Assembly: GCA_907165135.1 (NCBI GenBank)
Contig: OU015569.1
Location: forward strand, 12,710,501 to 12,774,500
Length of the DNA: 64,000 nt
Direction of reading: 5' to 3'
DNA from: Oikopleura dioica
Taxonomy: Eukaryota; Chordata; Appendicularia; Copelata; Oikopleuridae
Shown: in pieces, positions 1 to 11,365 of the stretch
Position numbering within the stretch: the stretch's first letter is position 1
Layout of the letters: every line of letters starts with the position of its first letter
The notes under the pieces: generated by a model
Seen by the model: the letters and a program-made list of their open reading frames with translations, nothing else
What the model was told of the DNA's origin: nothing
Databases searched by the model: none
Position numbers and translations under genes: made by a program

Positions 1-283
1 CTCTTTTTAAATCGCATTTTCTCCTCCAACATAAAATTTATCCGCCAGACTTGAGGGTTAGGAACGACCTTTAAACAACCGGCCCGCAAGTGAAATTTCA
101 TATTCATTCCGCCAACAATCACAAAAGAAAAAAAAAACAAACTTTTTGAGAAAGTTTTTTTTTAATTAGCAATTGTTACTATACTAGACAAAGAGACTTT
201 TGAGGGTACATTTTTAAAGAGTCCTTTATTGATAAGCTTTGAGCCGCAAGTAGAAAAGTACAAAAAGAGCATTCCAAGATAAC

Positions 284-1672
284 TTAATTCAAACCGACTT
301 TTCGCGGTGTCGGACAGCGCTTCGTTTGCCTCCTTCCAGGGTTTCGATCGCGGCAGCCTTCGTCAACGTAAGCTCTTCCACCTATGCACTTTCTGTTTCT
401 CCAAATGTTTCTGCCTCCATTTTCCTAAGAATATTTCCATTAATCTTTTTTGATTTCAAAGCGCTGCTTACCGCAACGCAAGCCCTGTTCCAAGCACTCC
501 ACTCGCTCCAAAACGGTCCAGAGCCGCATTTTTGAGTTTCTGTTACTGGCTCGCCGTCGTATTCCATCCTTGATTTTAGATTTATGCGGTTTTTCAATTA
601 AGCTCTTCAAAGCCTGACTCAGGGTTTCTACACGGGGTAGCGTCTAGATTCTAGAACCGACAAAAAAATTCGACAAATATTGCGTGGGCGGCTACAAGTC
701 TGCTGATTTGCCGGTTTGCCGAATTCAGGCTTCTGATTGGTTGAAAATTTCAACACAAAATTTGTCGAAATTTTTTTGTCGGTTTCAGACACCTCCCCTT
801 CTACATAGGTTGCCAAGCCCAGGTTTTTACTCAGGGTCTGACTCAGGTTCAGAACTTGACCCAGAGCCTGACTCAGGGTTTCTACACCGTTTGCCGAGCC
901 CAGTGTCTGGTCCTACCTGCAGAACTTGTTCTTGATGCTGCCTCTTTTGCAACAAGTTGGGCTTCTCTGCTTTGTCCCGTCTGTGCAATATCTGTAGCGA
1001 GTCCGCGTTTGTCCAGTGAATCCGTCGCAAGAGGCCTTGTCCCAGTTCGACCAGGGTCCGTAATAAGGAGCTTTTTTCTCCGCGATTCGTTTCTCGCAAA
1101 ATTTGCCTTGGAAAGGATCTTTGCAGATGCAGGAAGGAGTGGTTTGGCACTTAACAGGAAGTTACAGTCAGCTCTAACGGCGAGATCTTACTTCGTCAGC
1201 GTAGCACTGCGCACATTGGCCGCCATTTTTGCAGGGGCAGTTGAAAGTGGCGCAGTTTGTGCCGCTAAAGTACTTTTTGCATTTACACTTGAAGAAGGGC
1301 GCTCTATCGATGCTGCTGCAGCCCTCGGCGTTTCCTCCCACAGTCCCTTTCTCGTTGCACGGCGAGTCTCGATAGCACCTGTCGCTGTAATCTGCTCCGT
1401 TCGGGCAATCGCCGCAAGTTCGACGACACTGAGTTTGGGCTCTCAAACCTGTTCGAATATCAATCAAAATAAATTATTCCTCAGCAAAAAGAATTTCCGA
1501 AAAGCTTCTTAGTTTTATGCGCAGATTGATGTGCCCTGTCCTGGACAGTCTTGATGTTTAAAACGCTGCATCGGCCTTGTTCTTTCAGACTCTGGCAGTT
1601 GTCAATCTTGTCAAAGCAGCTTTCTTCTTGAGCAAAAGCGGCAGCTAACAAAATCGAGTTAAATAGCCTCAT
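284..1672 (-). CDS. Secreted ShK-EGF-TSP1 domain protein
   Basis: Five exons: 1672-1547, 1428-1192, 1149-917, 568-472 and 424-284, giving about 277 aa. All phases agree, and all junctions are GT-AG except that the first (1546/1429) has a weak GTCC donor and could lie elsewhere. The protein starts with a signal peptide (MRLFNSILLAAAFAQ). It continues with a six-cysteine ShK-type region ending CRRTCGDC, an EGF-like region (CPCKNGGQCAQC ... CICKDPFQGKFCEK) and two thrombospondin type 1 repeats (GPWSNWDKASC and WSEWSAWNRAC). It is therefore a small secreted or matrix protein; a specific orthologue is not recognised. The intron 569-916 is filled by MITE copies. A polyadenylation signal (AATAAA on the minus strand, about 222-229) follows the stop. 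Confidence 0.8.
606..908. repeat. MITE copies (composite) in intron
   Basis: Several fragments of the window-wide MITE lie head to tail here, each with the end motif CTGACTCAGG-TTTCTACAC-GGTTGCCNAGCCCAG. They fill most of the third intron of the secreted ShK/EGF/TSP1 gene. Confidence 0.7.
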
Positions 1673-2269
1673 TCGTCGATTTCGATTATTTCTGAATTTC
1701 TCTGAATTTCCGAATGAAGCGGCAAATAAATTGTATTTCAATCGGGGAGATAACTTTTGAGCTGCGACTAATTGCCCAATTTTTAGTTAGAACATCCAGC
1801 ACTGAGGATGAGTATAAAATTAACGGAGCTCTTTAGGGGGCAAATTATCGGCCACGTCATGTTCCACTTCCGCCCGTTCAATTCTCAGATAGAAATTGGA
1901 TTTTTCGGGGAATCAAAGTTTTTTAATTAAATTTTTGCATCAATAAAACCAAGTTTAAACATGGGCCATGTTACATGGCCAGTGCGCTCGTGAGAACTGG
2001 GGGACAGTGAATTGACACAAATGGTGACGAGTTGAAGCACTTGGGGAGCAGGGACTGACACTTCCAAACTGTAGCACACTGTACACATTCTCTTAACAAA
2101 AGTATCTACACGCGTTCTCTGTCAACTGACGTAGCTATTTCGCAAGTCATCATTTTCTTAATTTCGGGCGTTTCAGTCTCTTTTTCAATTGCGGACCTTG
2201 AAAAATCTTAAGGGTGTCACCCCGAAATATTTGTTTTAAAAAGTCATTTCAACATGAGTGGAAAACTTG
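1673..2269. other. Intergenic gap, no gene seen
   Basis: AT-rich sequence between a minus-strand and a plus-strand gene, so it presumably holds both promoters. I see no conserved reading frame, repeat copy or RNA gene. Confidence 0.5.
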
Positions 2270-2615
2270 ATGGAGCCGCCAAGCAAAGTCAAAGATGATA
2301 TTCATCCATTTGAATTGAATGGTAAGAGAGTCACTTTGAGAATGGCCTCAAGAAATCAGCATTTTGGAGATTAGGGGTGCTTTAATATGATTGCGCGGCC
2401 ATAAAGCGACAGCGCTCGCGTCAGGATTTGTTTGGTGTGCAGAATTTTGGAGGGAATTTCGTTCGCTCCTCAACCATTTCACATCTCCTTCTAATATAAT
2501 CATTCCAGCGACAGCTCCTACTCCAGAGAAGAAGAGATCAAAGAAAATCCACGGGCCCTGTGGGTACCCTCGTCAGTGCAGTCAAACAGGTAAACCAGGA
2601 ATCGAGGAATTTTGA
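2270..2615 (+). CDS. Small basic protein, two exons
   Basis: Exon 2270-2321 is joined by a GT-AG intron to exon 2509-2615, giving 52 aa. The phases agree (1 to 1). The second exon carries a basic stretch (PEKKRSKKIHGPCGYPRQC). An AATAAA polyadenylation signal overlaps the stop region at about 2616. The family is not recognised. A GTAAAC inside the second exon at about 2588 could be a further donor, in which case the C-terminus would differ. Confidence 0.4.
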
Positions 2616-2751
2616 ATAAAATAAGAAAAATATGAGATATAAAAATCATGAGAGAAATCATAGAAGAGAATTGGTTCTCAGGTAAGTCTCCTAAAAAAAA
2701 AGAAAGACATGTGAATGTAAAATTAAATATGAAAGGGTGCTAACTGTGCTG

Positions 2752-2905
2752 AACAACCTGTGCGGAAAACCTGAGTCAGAGAGATGAACCTGCTTTGCGG
2801 TTTTTTAAAGCGCCAGAAATTTCATCGATTCAAAATTCTGGCGAAAAAGTACCTCTTTCGGGACCCTGAGTCAGGTTTTGTACACAGGTTGCTGCACCGA
2901 GAGAC
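2752..2905. repeat. MITE copy
   Basis: Left end ACAACCTGTGCGGAAAACCTGAG and right end GGACCCTGAGTCAGGTTTTG...CACAGGTTGC, about 150 bases, in the gap downstream of the small basic protein. Confidence 0.7.
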
Positions 2906-2971
2906 CAATTTTTAGCTTGCTGATTTTTCTAGCTTTAATTGGAAATAAAGATTTATATAAAATTGCGAAGC

Positions 2972-3223
2972 TCATCTATTTACAGTAGCTGATTGATAGT
3001 CAAGGTAGGATCGGCAATAACTGGTTTGGTAATCAGTGGAATGCCACTGTTTGGAGTTTACTAGAACGAAATAATGTCCAAAATCGCGATAGTGGTTGAC
3101 TGACTGTGGCGTTTTCGTGTCACTTTGTTGTCGGCATGTACACAGCGGGCGCTTAGAAGTGGAAACATCAGGGGCATCGAGAATAACTAATTTGGGACTT
3201 GGAGTGGAGATACAACAGTTCAC
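2972..3223 (-). CDS. Hypothetical cysteine-containing exon
   Basis: An open frame of 83 codons on the minus strand with mixed, non-repetitive composition (for example VILDAPDVSTSKRPLCTC). No start exon, clear acceptor or family could be found. It may be the last exon of a minus gene or a chance open frame. Confidence 0.2.
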   Translation of the reverse strand: MNCCISTPSPKLVILDAPDVSTSKRPLCTCRQQSDTKTPQSVNHYRDFGHYFVLVNSKQWHSTDYQTSYCRSYLDYQSATVNR

Positions 3224-4322
3224 TTCAAATAAGACTAGAGATTAACATGCTCGAGTGCTTTGGGTAATGTAAAACTCTTCTTTTCGAACACTTACAGATT
3301 TTTAACGCTCCGCCGCATTTCAAATCATTTCAAGAGGCTGTCCCTTCAAAAAGATTCATTTTTGTTGTCAAAGCTTTTATTGTTGTGGAAAATAGGGAGC
3401 TTCGATTTTATCAGGCAAATTCTTCTGGGTTGTCACCATTTCAACGGATTATTTTCTAGTAGATCCAGGCTTGTCACGTGACAAAATTTCAAGAAAAAAT
3501 CCGACCCTCTCGAATCAAACCCCTAAATTGGAGTCCTTACAGAGACATTCACCTGTAAAAATTGGGGCCCCCTATCTTGTCATCATTTTCCTAGTCTTGT
3601 GACCGTAGAAAAAACCCCCTTAGTTGCAAAGTAGATTTTCTTTCATATTTTTGACTTCGAAAAATCTGGTGACCGTTTCCGGGAGCAGCTGAGTTGCACC
3701 GGAGCTCGTTGTCTTGTCAGTTGAGCTAATACTCTTTTTTTCTTGGCGGATATGAGCGCTCGAAGGCCAATAAATTATCATTTTTTCAATTTGGCAAACA
3801 AAAAATAATTGTTTCATTCCCGTAAAAACTCCAATTTTGCGATAAATATGTTTTTGCTTACTTTCCAGAATTGACGCTTTCGACAAAATTGGCGAATGAA
3901 TAAAATTTATTCAAGTGTTCTGCGGGCAACTACGACCGCAGGGAACTCGAGGACATTCTCACGTTCTCTGGATTGATGCTTTCTAAGTTCGTGAGAGGGT
4001 CAAGGTCGCCATTTTTTGCATAAAAAATTCTATCGAGTGAAAATTTCGGCTCCGCTGCTTAGCTAGGCAATTTTTAAGTTTGGCGTAAATTATTATTATT
4101 ACTTAGCGCAGATCATATTGCCAATATGATATTGGCCAAATGAAAATTAAGCTCAGCAGGCCAATTTTTACCAAAGCTAAATTGGCTTCTTCGAAAGATT
4201 ATCAAGCTAAGCTAAACATAGCAGACCCATTCGTCTAAATGGCTAAGTTGAGCTAAACTTGACCCGCAGCTCTTGTTTGACCCATTTTTCTTCATTTTTG
4301 ATTGAATTTTGGCTGGGTCAAC
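3224..4322. other. Unassigned region with AAGCTAAGCT-rich patch
   Basis: No convincing gene. Around 4080-4265 the sequence is dense in AGCTAAGCT-like and inverted TTGGCC/GGCCAA words. A similar patch occurs at 56880-57130. Confidence 0.4.
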
Positions 4323-4526
4323 ATGCGTTTAATAACTTCGCTGAAAAAGTCGACCGGGGTATTTTGTGAAAATTATCACTTCTCGGCGGAAACGGTAAAT
4401 TACTTTTCAAAATGCCAAACGCATGTTGAATTTCAGAGCAATTGCCCTTGCGACTCAGACAAGCTACAGTCTCCTTTTTTAGACTCAGAGTTTTCCGAAA
4501 AAAAAGAAGAGGCGGAAACGGATGGC
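4323..4526 (+). CDS. Two exons of an unidentified gene (5' part)
   Basis: ATG at 4323. Exon 4323-4394 (MRLITSLKKSTGVFCENYHF...) is joined by a 42-base GT-AG intron to exon 4437-4526, which ends at a good GTGAGT donor. Both exons are in phase 0. The second is acidic (EFSEKKEEAETDG). The following intron would contain a MITE; I could not find the next exon. The product is unknown. Confidence 0.35.
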
Positions 4527-4654
4527 GTGAGTATTATTTTGAACTAACGGATCAAAAGGGAGTGTTTCTATGAAAAGCGCCGCCTATTTTCATTTCTGAC
4601 ATTCTGATTGGCCGATTAGGGTTTTTGAATTTTTGAAGAGCGCCACCTAGGTTT

Positions 4655-4795
4655 GGGCTCGGCAACCTGTGTAGAAAACCTGAGTCAGGGTCTGAAAGAT
4701 CTAAAATTAAATGACGCGTGGCGGCTTTTTCAAAAACGTAGCCGCGAAGGGACCCTGACTTAGGTTTTCTTCACAAGTTACCGAGTTCAGACCTA
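4655..4795. repeat. MITE copy
   Basis: Well preserved left end GGGCTCGGCAACCTGTGTAG and a more diverged right end CACAAGTTACCGAGTTCAG, with an internal GCGTGGCGGCTTTT-like hairpin. Confidence 0.8.
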
Positions 4796-4832
4796 GGTTT
4801 GGCAAGATATAGAAACAGGGTTTCTTATTGGT

Positions 4833-5033
4833 TTAAGCGGCTTCCGAATTTCCAGAAGGCGTTTGCACTTGAATTTGACTGGTCCCGGATTCGAAAACTG
4901 ATGTGGTCTGGGAGTATCTGTTGGGAGTGACAGAAGCGTGACGGAAATTGCTCTCAATGTCGAGATTTTTTAATCTGAAAAGTGCGATAGTGTCTCCGTC
5001 CGACAGGCAGCTGGCGACCTTGGCGGCGCACAC
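4833..5033 (-). CDS. Last exon of an unidentified minus gene
   Basis: An open frame ending at 4833 with coding-like composition (SCLSDGDTIALFRLKNLDIE... then a Ser/Thr/Gln-rich tail). A possible acceptor lies at about 5050-5075, but I could not place an upstream exon in phase. The family is not recognised. Confidence 0.3.
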   Translation of the reverse strand: MCAAKVASCLSDGDTIALFRLKNLDIESNFRHASVTPNRYSQTTSVFESGTSQIQVQTPSGNSEAA

Positions 5034-5788
5034 TTCTCTGACCAGAGATACAGTTTTCCAGGCTTTATGAGAAACTAATCGCTTACCATTAAAAAAGCAA
5101 ATGGCAGTCCGTGCATTTGGGGTGCGCGGCTATTTCCGATTTAGCGAAATTCGCTCAAAATAAAAAAAAGGTCACACTCGAGTTTTTTGAGAGTATTATT
5201 TCCAACCGCAGAGAAGCTTCCTTTCTGCAGAAAAACTAGGTACAAAAATTTACCTCTTCAGTTAGGATTCACTTTATCGGCGTTTCCCGCAACTGAAGGA
5301 GACTTTGTTCTAATTGAAATAAGGTAGACAAGAAGAATCGGCAACCCTACTCAGCTTGCCGAGCCAAATCAGTAAGGAAAAACAAAAGCCGCGCTTTTCT
5401 CGGCTTTTCGAGGCCGCGAGCGGCTTTACGATTTTCAGCATAGAATCGAATGATTGAAGGGTATTTTGATAAGGCGTCGTTATTCGTGTTTCTCTTTTGT
5501 TTATCGAACAGGTAGCTCAAGCAATGTCCGGAACTTGCTCCTTGATAAGGAGCTCTCAACTGATAGAATCAGATCTTTATCGCCCGTGCAAATATTTTCC
5601 CCGTTGGCCTTAATCTTCGGGCACACACTTTCTTGTTAGCTTACAAGCCATTCCGAGAGCAACTCCCAAGTGCGACGAAGATTTAAAAAAATGGCGCTTG
5701 TTCAACCTTTTCGCCCAAATCAAAAATGCAAAAAACGCTCCCACTCACTCGTTGTCGATCTGTTAGGGTAACGTACGCCTTCTTATCT

Positions 5789-6018
5789 ACTGGGCTCGGC
5801 AACCAGTGAAGAAACCCTGAGTCAGGTTTTAAAGAGCTCAAATCAAAAGCCTCGTAGTGGCTTTTTTGAAAAAGGAGCCGCAAAACGGCTTCGCTAAAAT
5901 CACCATCTTTATCTTATTTATTATTATTGCGGCTTCGTATTCAAAAGAGTAGCTACGCGGCTTTTTTATTTGTCCTCTTCAAAACCTGACTCAGGTTTTC
6001 TACACAGGTTGCCGAGCC
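5789..6018. repeat. MITE copy
   Basis: CTGGGCTCGGCAACCAGTGA at the left and CTACACAGGTTGCCGAGCC at the right, about 230 bases, with internal AAGCCGC and GCGGCTTTT hairpin words. Confidence 0.85.
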
Positions 6019-6314
6019 TTGCTTCTTTACGATGTCTCTTTTTTAACGGATTTGAATTTTAGTGGATTTTTTAGCTCAAGGCTTGTTTTTTATGAATATT
6101 CATTCCGTTAAAATGAAGCAAAATTGTTTCATTTCATTCCACGGGCGAGTGTATCTTTCGGCAGCTGTGCCTTGACAGACAGTTTATTTTGGGATCATCT
6201 TCTAGCTTTTACCGGGATTTTACATTAGTTCAGCGCGCAGTTTTGCCAAAAAATTATGGCCAGAGCTAACGCAAAAGATTCGAGTCTTTTTTTGAGCTGA
6301 GCGAAACTGAGCGG

Positions 6315-6415
6315 AGCGGCGAAACCATTCCTGACTCAGGGTGCTAAAAGAGCCTTAGTAGAAGCCGCGTTGCTTTTTCAAAAGCCTGACTCAGGTTTTC
6401 TACCCAGATTTCAGA
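6315..6415. repeat. Diverged MITE copy
   Basis: CCTGACTCAGG near 6331 and CCTGACTCAGGTTTTCTAC near 6383 flank a short interior. The ends are poorly preserved. Confidence 0.5.
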
Positions 6416-6473
6416 GCGCGCTTTTGATCTGAATGGTGAGTTTTTTGGTAAAAAAAAAGAGAGAAAGAGAGAG

Positions 6474-6656
6474 TTGCTGATTTTTGCGAATCAAGCTCTG
6501 GATGTATCAAACAGCGAGCGTGTAAATTTGGCGAGCGTTTTTACGCAGGTGGCCCTTCCGATTGCCATTATAGCGGCCCTTGAAGCTTATATGTGCCTCG
6601 AGGTGTGGCAACAGAAATTATGTCTTCCTCGTGAAGAAATGCGCTCTCTTATCTGA
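6474..6656 (+). CDS. Hypothetical C-terminal exon with a hydrophobic stretch
   Basis: An open frame ending at 6656 that begins after a possible acceptor (AATCAAG at about 6497). It contains a hydrophobic run (VALPIAIIAALEAYMCL) that could be a membrane segment. No upstream exon or family was found. Its end overlaps the end of a minus-strand frame. Confidence 0.25.
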   Translation: MLIFANQALDVSNSERVNLASVFTQVALPIAIIAALEAYMCLEVWQQKLCLPREEMRSLI

Positions 6657-6903
6657 GCCCACAGTCGCCCCTCACGAGTAGAGTTGAACAATTTTTCGGA
6701 TTTCTAATTTGCGCGAAATAGAGAGTATAATTTTGATGGAGATTATCGACGAAGGATGTGGTGACTACGCCGCCCTCAATGACAGGTGACTTCCTCGAGC
6801 CACATTTTCGCGGAAGGGATTTTATGATTTCGTTATACACGATCACGAACTGACGTAACCAGTATTGAGAAAGATTTCCGCTCGTCGACTCCTCGAAATC
6901 CAT
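6649..6903 (-). CDS. Hypothetical protein, 84 aa
   Basis: ATG at 6903 opens an uninterrupted frame with coding-like composition (MDFEESTSGNLSQYWL ...), ending at 6649. No domain was recognised. It is convergent with, and slightly overlaps, a plus-strand open frame; at most one of the two may be real. Confidence 0.35.
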   Translation of the reverse strand: MDFEESTSGNLSQYWLRQFVIVYNEIIKSLPRKCGSRKSPVIEGGVVTTSFVDNLHQNYTLYFAQIRNPKNCSTLLVRGDCGLR

Positions 6904-7309
6904 TTTTTTCGAAAATTTCGTTAAGAAAGAGAGACTCCAGGGATTGTGACACAACGTTGCATTTTCCTCGCTGTTCCAAATAAAAGACTTGACTGAAGTG
7001 AGTTGAGACTTTGGAATATTGGCTTGTCGTTTTTTTTCGAATTATTTAGGCCATTTGAAACTTTTAACCCCCTGACGCGGCGAGTGCCATGCATGCACCC
7101 CCTCTTTGCCTACGCAAGAACCCCGTCTATGATTGATTTAAATCATGAATCCTATCTTCCGATTGTCTACTTTTTTCCCCATGTGGAGAGCTTAAGAGAT
7201 TAGTCTTTTTGAAATTCTATTAGAAAAGTCCGGCGAAAATTGAAGATATTTGACGAAAATTGTCATCTTCGGTGTAAATTCTATGGAATCTAACTTATAC
7301 TAGTAAAAG

Positions 7310-7452
7310 GTCGGCAACCTGTGTATAAAACTGAGTCAGGGTCCTAAAGGTCATCAATGACAATTCGCATTTCGTATTTCAAATGCGGTATTTGCCCTTT
7401 CTTCGATTTTTGCAGGACCTTGACTCAGGCTTCTACACAGTTTGCCGAGCCC
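7310..7452. repeat. MITE copy
   Basis: GTCGGCAACCTGTGTATAAA at the left and CTTCTACACAGTTTGCCGAG at the right, about 140 bases. Confidence 0.8.
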
Positions 7453-7604
7453 ATCAAAGTACTAGAGGGAAATCGAAGAAGGAGCTTCCTGAATGCGTAA
7501 AAATGATAAACGCGGCGGTTGAAGTGCGCCGCCCTGCATGTGGCGACGCGACCTTTCCGAATGAAACGATAACATAATGAGCCTCGTTCACCTTCTATTT
7601 TCAG

Positions 7605-9515
7605 ATTTTCAGACCACTTGAAAATCATGATGGTCACTTCGATGTTCCGCGCCTCAGAGACCGAACCGCTCAAGCCGCTGCGCAGAAGGTCAAGTTCCTG
7701 CAGCAAGTAAGTTATTTATCCGTTCAAATCGGAGTTCTGAGACTTCTGCTTCGAATCCAGTGTAGATAACCTGAGTCAGGGTCCTAAGAAGGCTCGAAAA
7801 AATAGCCAAAGCTTTGCGGCTTTATTTTTAATTGAGCTCTTTGGAGAATCTGAGCTAGGTTTTCTACACAGATTACCCAGTCAAGTCCAGAAATCGTCTC
7901 ATAAAAAATTCAAAGAATCATTTTTGCCCACCTTATTGGTCAAATTTAAATGCAAAAAAGGACCCCACTACTCTGAAAGGGCACACCCCAGGAAGCAATA
8001 AAAAAGGTCGTCTTGCACAATCTTGGGAAATTTGGCTGTATTTGGAGTTGATAATGCATGAAACCGCATAAAAATTAGCCGCCCCATAAAACTCGTAAAA
8101 TTTTCGTGTAATGTGGTTTGATCAGGAAATGGTCTTTTTATTTATTTTTCTCATCGCCAATTTCAATTTTACTAGATCATCTTTGGGGTTAAATTTGTGG
8201 CCCGTTTTTGATCCGTTAAAATGGACCAAAATGGAATATCGCTTCAAGTTCAAGCTGGCTTATATGTCAACTAATTCTGGACTTGTTATTTTTATCGGAA
8301 AGCAGTTTATTTTCGCCTGGGCGATAAATAACTTCATAAATCGGAATCCAATTTTGTACTTTACCGGAGGCGGGCGAGGATTTACGCGCAACAGTCCACC
8401 AATTTGAGCTGAAAGTAAATTTAAAAAATCGATTTGGACGGGCGGTTCCGGTGCGCCAGTCGCCATTACTTTCCTCGCAGACTCCAAACAACTTTTTTAA
8501 TTTCTAAAATTGCCATTTCAAACAAAGCAACATTTCAACTTTATATTTTTTCGTTTTTTTGATGAATGATCGAAGATTTCAGCCTCTACGACAGATTCGA
8601 TGCTAATCTTATTTCAACTTTCCGGTGAGTGACTTGGAGTGAAATCAACGAAGAGAGCCAAAGACCCGCACTCCTGCCTCGGCAACCTGTGAACAAAACC
8701 TGAGTCAGGGCCTGATAGACCATAAATGAAAAAATCTTATAAAAGATTTGAATGATAGTTTCGCTCTAAGCGGCTTCTTTTAGATCCTGACTCAGGATTC
8801 CTGAGTCAGGTTGCTTCAAAACTTTTCAAGAGCCTGACTCAGGTTTACGACACAGGTTGCCGAGGACACGGTGGAAATTTTGAAAGAACGCGAAATTGAA
8901 TTTTTCTTATCAAAGTTTCGCCTCCTTTGAAATAATTTCCATTCAAAAAAATTTAAATAAAATAAAATTTATTTTATTTCAAAAAAATATTTTCAGTTCG
9001 TAAAACAGACTTTGAAGGCAAAAGTCTTTTTTATTAAAAAAAGAAAGTTTATTCGAAAATTTCTGGAATTTTTTCGGAGAAATAAACTTTTAGAGTTCTC
9101 GTTTTTTGAAAAAGCCCTTTTCGCGAGAAATAACTTTGATTTAGGCTGAACCAGAATCAACGAAGAACTTCGCTTTTACGGCCAACGAGAGATCGTCGCG
9201 ATTCTATTCTCATTGCTGACAAGAAACATAGCTTTTCGTTTCACGGATCACGGCGGAAATCGCTTTCGACATCCGATCTTCCTGGACAGGTCAGTTTAGC
9301 TACTTTTTTATTCATTTCGGAATGATTTGCCTGCCTCTCGGCTTGGCGACCTGTGTTGAAAACCTGAGTTAGATTTTGAAGAGCCAAAATGAAAATCCGC
9401 GGCTTTTTTTATAATGAAGCCCCCTTGCGGCTACGATTTCGTTTTGGCTCTTCAGAACCTGACTCAGGTTTTCTACACAGGTTGCTGAGACCAGGTCCGC
9501 CCCAGATCTTTGTAG
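7605..9515 (+). CDS. Ser/Arg-rich protein, multi-exon (5' end unknown)
   Basis: Exons 7605-7706, 8583-8624, 9145-9289 and a short terminal exon from about 9495 join in consistent phases (2, 2, 0) with GT-AG sites. An ATG pair at 7627 could be the start, but the frame is open back to the acceptor at 7604, so an upstream exon is possible. The protein is rich in Ser and Arg (KPLRRRSSSCS, RRKSLSTSDLPGQ), with several RRxS sites that would suit kinases. Introns 1 and 3 each hold MITE copies, and the last acceptor appears to be the MITE end itself (GCTGAGACCAG at 9484-9494). The product is not recognised. Confidence 0.5.
7752..7882. repeat. MITE copy in intron
   Basis: Diverged copy with CCTGAGTCAGGGTCC at the left and TTTCTACACAGATTACCCAG at the right, inside the first intron of the Ser/Arg-rich gene. 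Confidence 0.7.
8677..8865. repeat. MITE copy in intron
   Basis: CTCGGCAACCTGTGAACAAA at the left and CGACACAGGTTGCCGAG at the right, with two extra CTGACTCAGG words inside. Confidence 0.8.
9337..9494. repeat. MITE copy ending at a splice acceptor
   Basis: CTCGGCTTGGCGACCTGTGT at the left and TTTTCTACACAGGTTGCTG...ACCAG at the right. The final AG is the likely acceptor of the last exon of the Ser/Arg-rich gene. Confidence 0.7.
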
Positions 9516-10034
9516 AAAAGTCGGATAGCGGCTAAAAAAATGATTTGAAACAAAATCAAATTCAAAAATTGGAATTTGAGAATTATTAGCGCCATTCGGA
9601 AATAATTTGCTGCAGTTGAACAAATGAGTCGTAAATTAACGCGGCGAAGAGTCGAGTTGAATTGGCGATTAAGTTGCTTTTAAACTAAATATTATGAAAG
9701 GAGGCGAGGAGAAGGGCAAATGTCAAAGCATAAACTTGGCTCTGCAGCGGAAAATTTTGTAAAATTTACCCCAGCTGGATCAAAGTTCGCTCCTTTTGAT
9801 CAGACCGAATTCGCAGCGGCCACTTTTTTCTGCGTTTTTTTTTTCTTTCAAGTTTCTCCGAATCGCGCGCCAGCCTAACTAGAAGTAAGTGCAAGAGAGA
9901 AAGAAAACGATAATGGTTATTGGCGTCATCGAAAACTTCCGTGAAACCGCAAGAATTTAATGCAACGTAAAGCCCAACGCCGAACTGGCTACTGGAAGAG
10001 CAGATCTTCCTTGATTTCAATGGGACGTCTTTTG

Positions 10035-10170
10035 GGCTCAACAAACTCTGTAGAAAACTAATTCAGGACCTGAGATATCTTTAATGAAAAGCCGCGTAGC
10101 AAATTTACCATCCCAGTCTTTCTCTGCTTTTTGATCCTGAGTCAGGTTTTCTACACAGGTCGCAGAGCTC
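10035..10170. repeat. MITE copy
   Basis: GGGCTCAACAAACTCTGTAG at the left and TTTTCTACACAGGTCGCAG at the right. Confidence 0.7.
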
Positions 10171-10666
10171 AAAAGATCAGCCTTCGTCCTCAATTGAAAC
10201 AAACTAAGGGCATCCCCTTGTTAACTTTTCTCGATTTCCTTGAGTTCTTTGAAAAATCGCGACTTTATCTAGGAAAAGTGTGCGAAAACGCGAAAGCGAA
10301 CAGGAAACATGGCCGGATGCATTCTTTATTTTTGTGCGCGGCGGCGTTCTCGATAAGAACGTCATCGAGCACTCGTAAATCGTAATTACGCTCACAGCTG
10401 ACAGCGTGAACATGATGATTCTGTTGAGAATTCCGCGCTTTCCACTTTTCCCGCAAAAAGAAAAATATTTGATTCATGAATTTCTTTTTTTTAAGAATTT
10501 GATTTTAATTTTTGCTAACTTAGAACCTACAGCTTGTAGGCTACAGCCACCTCTTATTATTTACTCCAGAATTTCTATTAGTGGAATAAAAAATGTCTGA
10601 CTATGGAAGGTTAAATTTCTCATACTTCTGTTAAATTTCAAAAAATATCAGAAGATTTAGAATATG

Positions 10667-10755
10667 GGCTCGACAAGCTGTGTAGAAAACCTGAGTCAGG
10701 GTCCTGACTACGCGGCAATTTACGTGGCACAGGTTTTCTACACAGGTTTTCAAGC
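10667..10755. repeat. Short MITE copy
   Basis: GGGCTCGACAAGCTGTGTAG at the left and GTTTTCTACACAGG at the right, with only about 40 bases between the ends. Confidence 0.75.
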
Positions 10756-11254
10756 AAAGCAAAATGGTAAACAAAAAACACAAACAAGAACACTCATAAA
10801 GCTTAGAACCTACTCTACCGATATAAAGCGATGATTAGAGCAATTCTGACGTTTGCATTGGAATGCAGAACGTTTTATGTTTTCAGCTTGCGTGGAAGCG
10901 CGGTAGGCTTCCGCCGCAAAAAGGTCAAGGTGAACTTGAGGTCAGCTTTTAAAGCTTTTCTGAAGATGAATCATGTGAGTGCCCGTTTTCGCAGTCTTCC
11001 CACGGGCGCTGTGCCCAATCACTTGCAATTTCAATTCGTCTCGAAGCAGACTCGCCGATTGTCCCTACTCGTCAGAGCGAAATATTACAGATATCGTTTT
11101 TTACGAGCAACATCACTTTTTTTTGCCAAGCGCGCTCCCACATCAAAAAAAAAACATGACGTCCCCGATGCTCTTAGAGATTCTAGATTATCGCAGACGA
11201 CAGATGATGATAGAAACTGTAAGTCCAAGTTTATACATTAGGGGCTTACTATGA

Positions 11255-11365
11255 TCTCGGCATCCTGTGTAAAAAACCTGAGTCAGGGTCTGATTGATCT
11301 CTTGCACTCTCAATTTTAGCTCTTTAGGCCCTGACTCAGGTTTTTACACAGGTTTCCGAGCCAAG
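11255..11365. repeat. Short MITE copy
   Basis: CTCGGCATCCTGTGTAAAAA at the left and GGTTTTTACACAGGTTTCC at the right. Confidence 0.75.

Larger units (their letters stand above)
5040..6473. other. Unassigned region with two MITE copies
   Basis: Short open frames occur on both strands (for example 5347-5559 minus), but none has a start, splice sites and a recognisable product. The two MITEs are listed separately. Confidence 0.4.

Noticed and set aside
856-1512. Long plus-strand open frame of 218 codons
   Set aside because: It is the antisense of the EGF and TSP1 exons of the minus-strand secreted protein, which has a signal peptide, domain signatures and matching splice phases.
7003-7203. Plus-strand open frame of 66 codons
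   Set aside because: No start exon, acceptor or donor in phase, and low-complexity Phe/Leu content.
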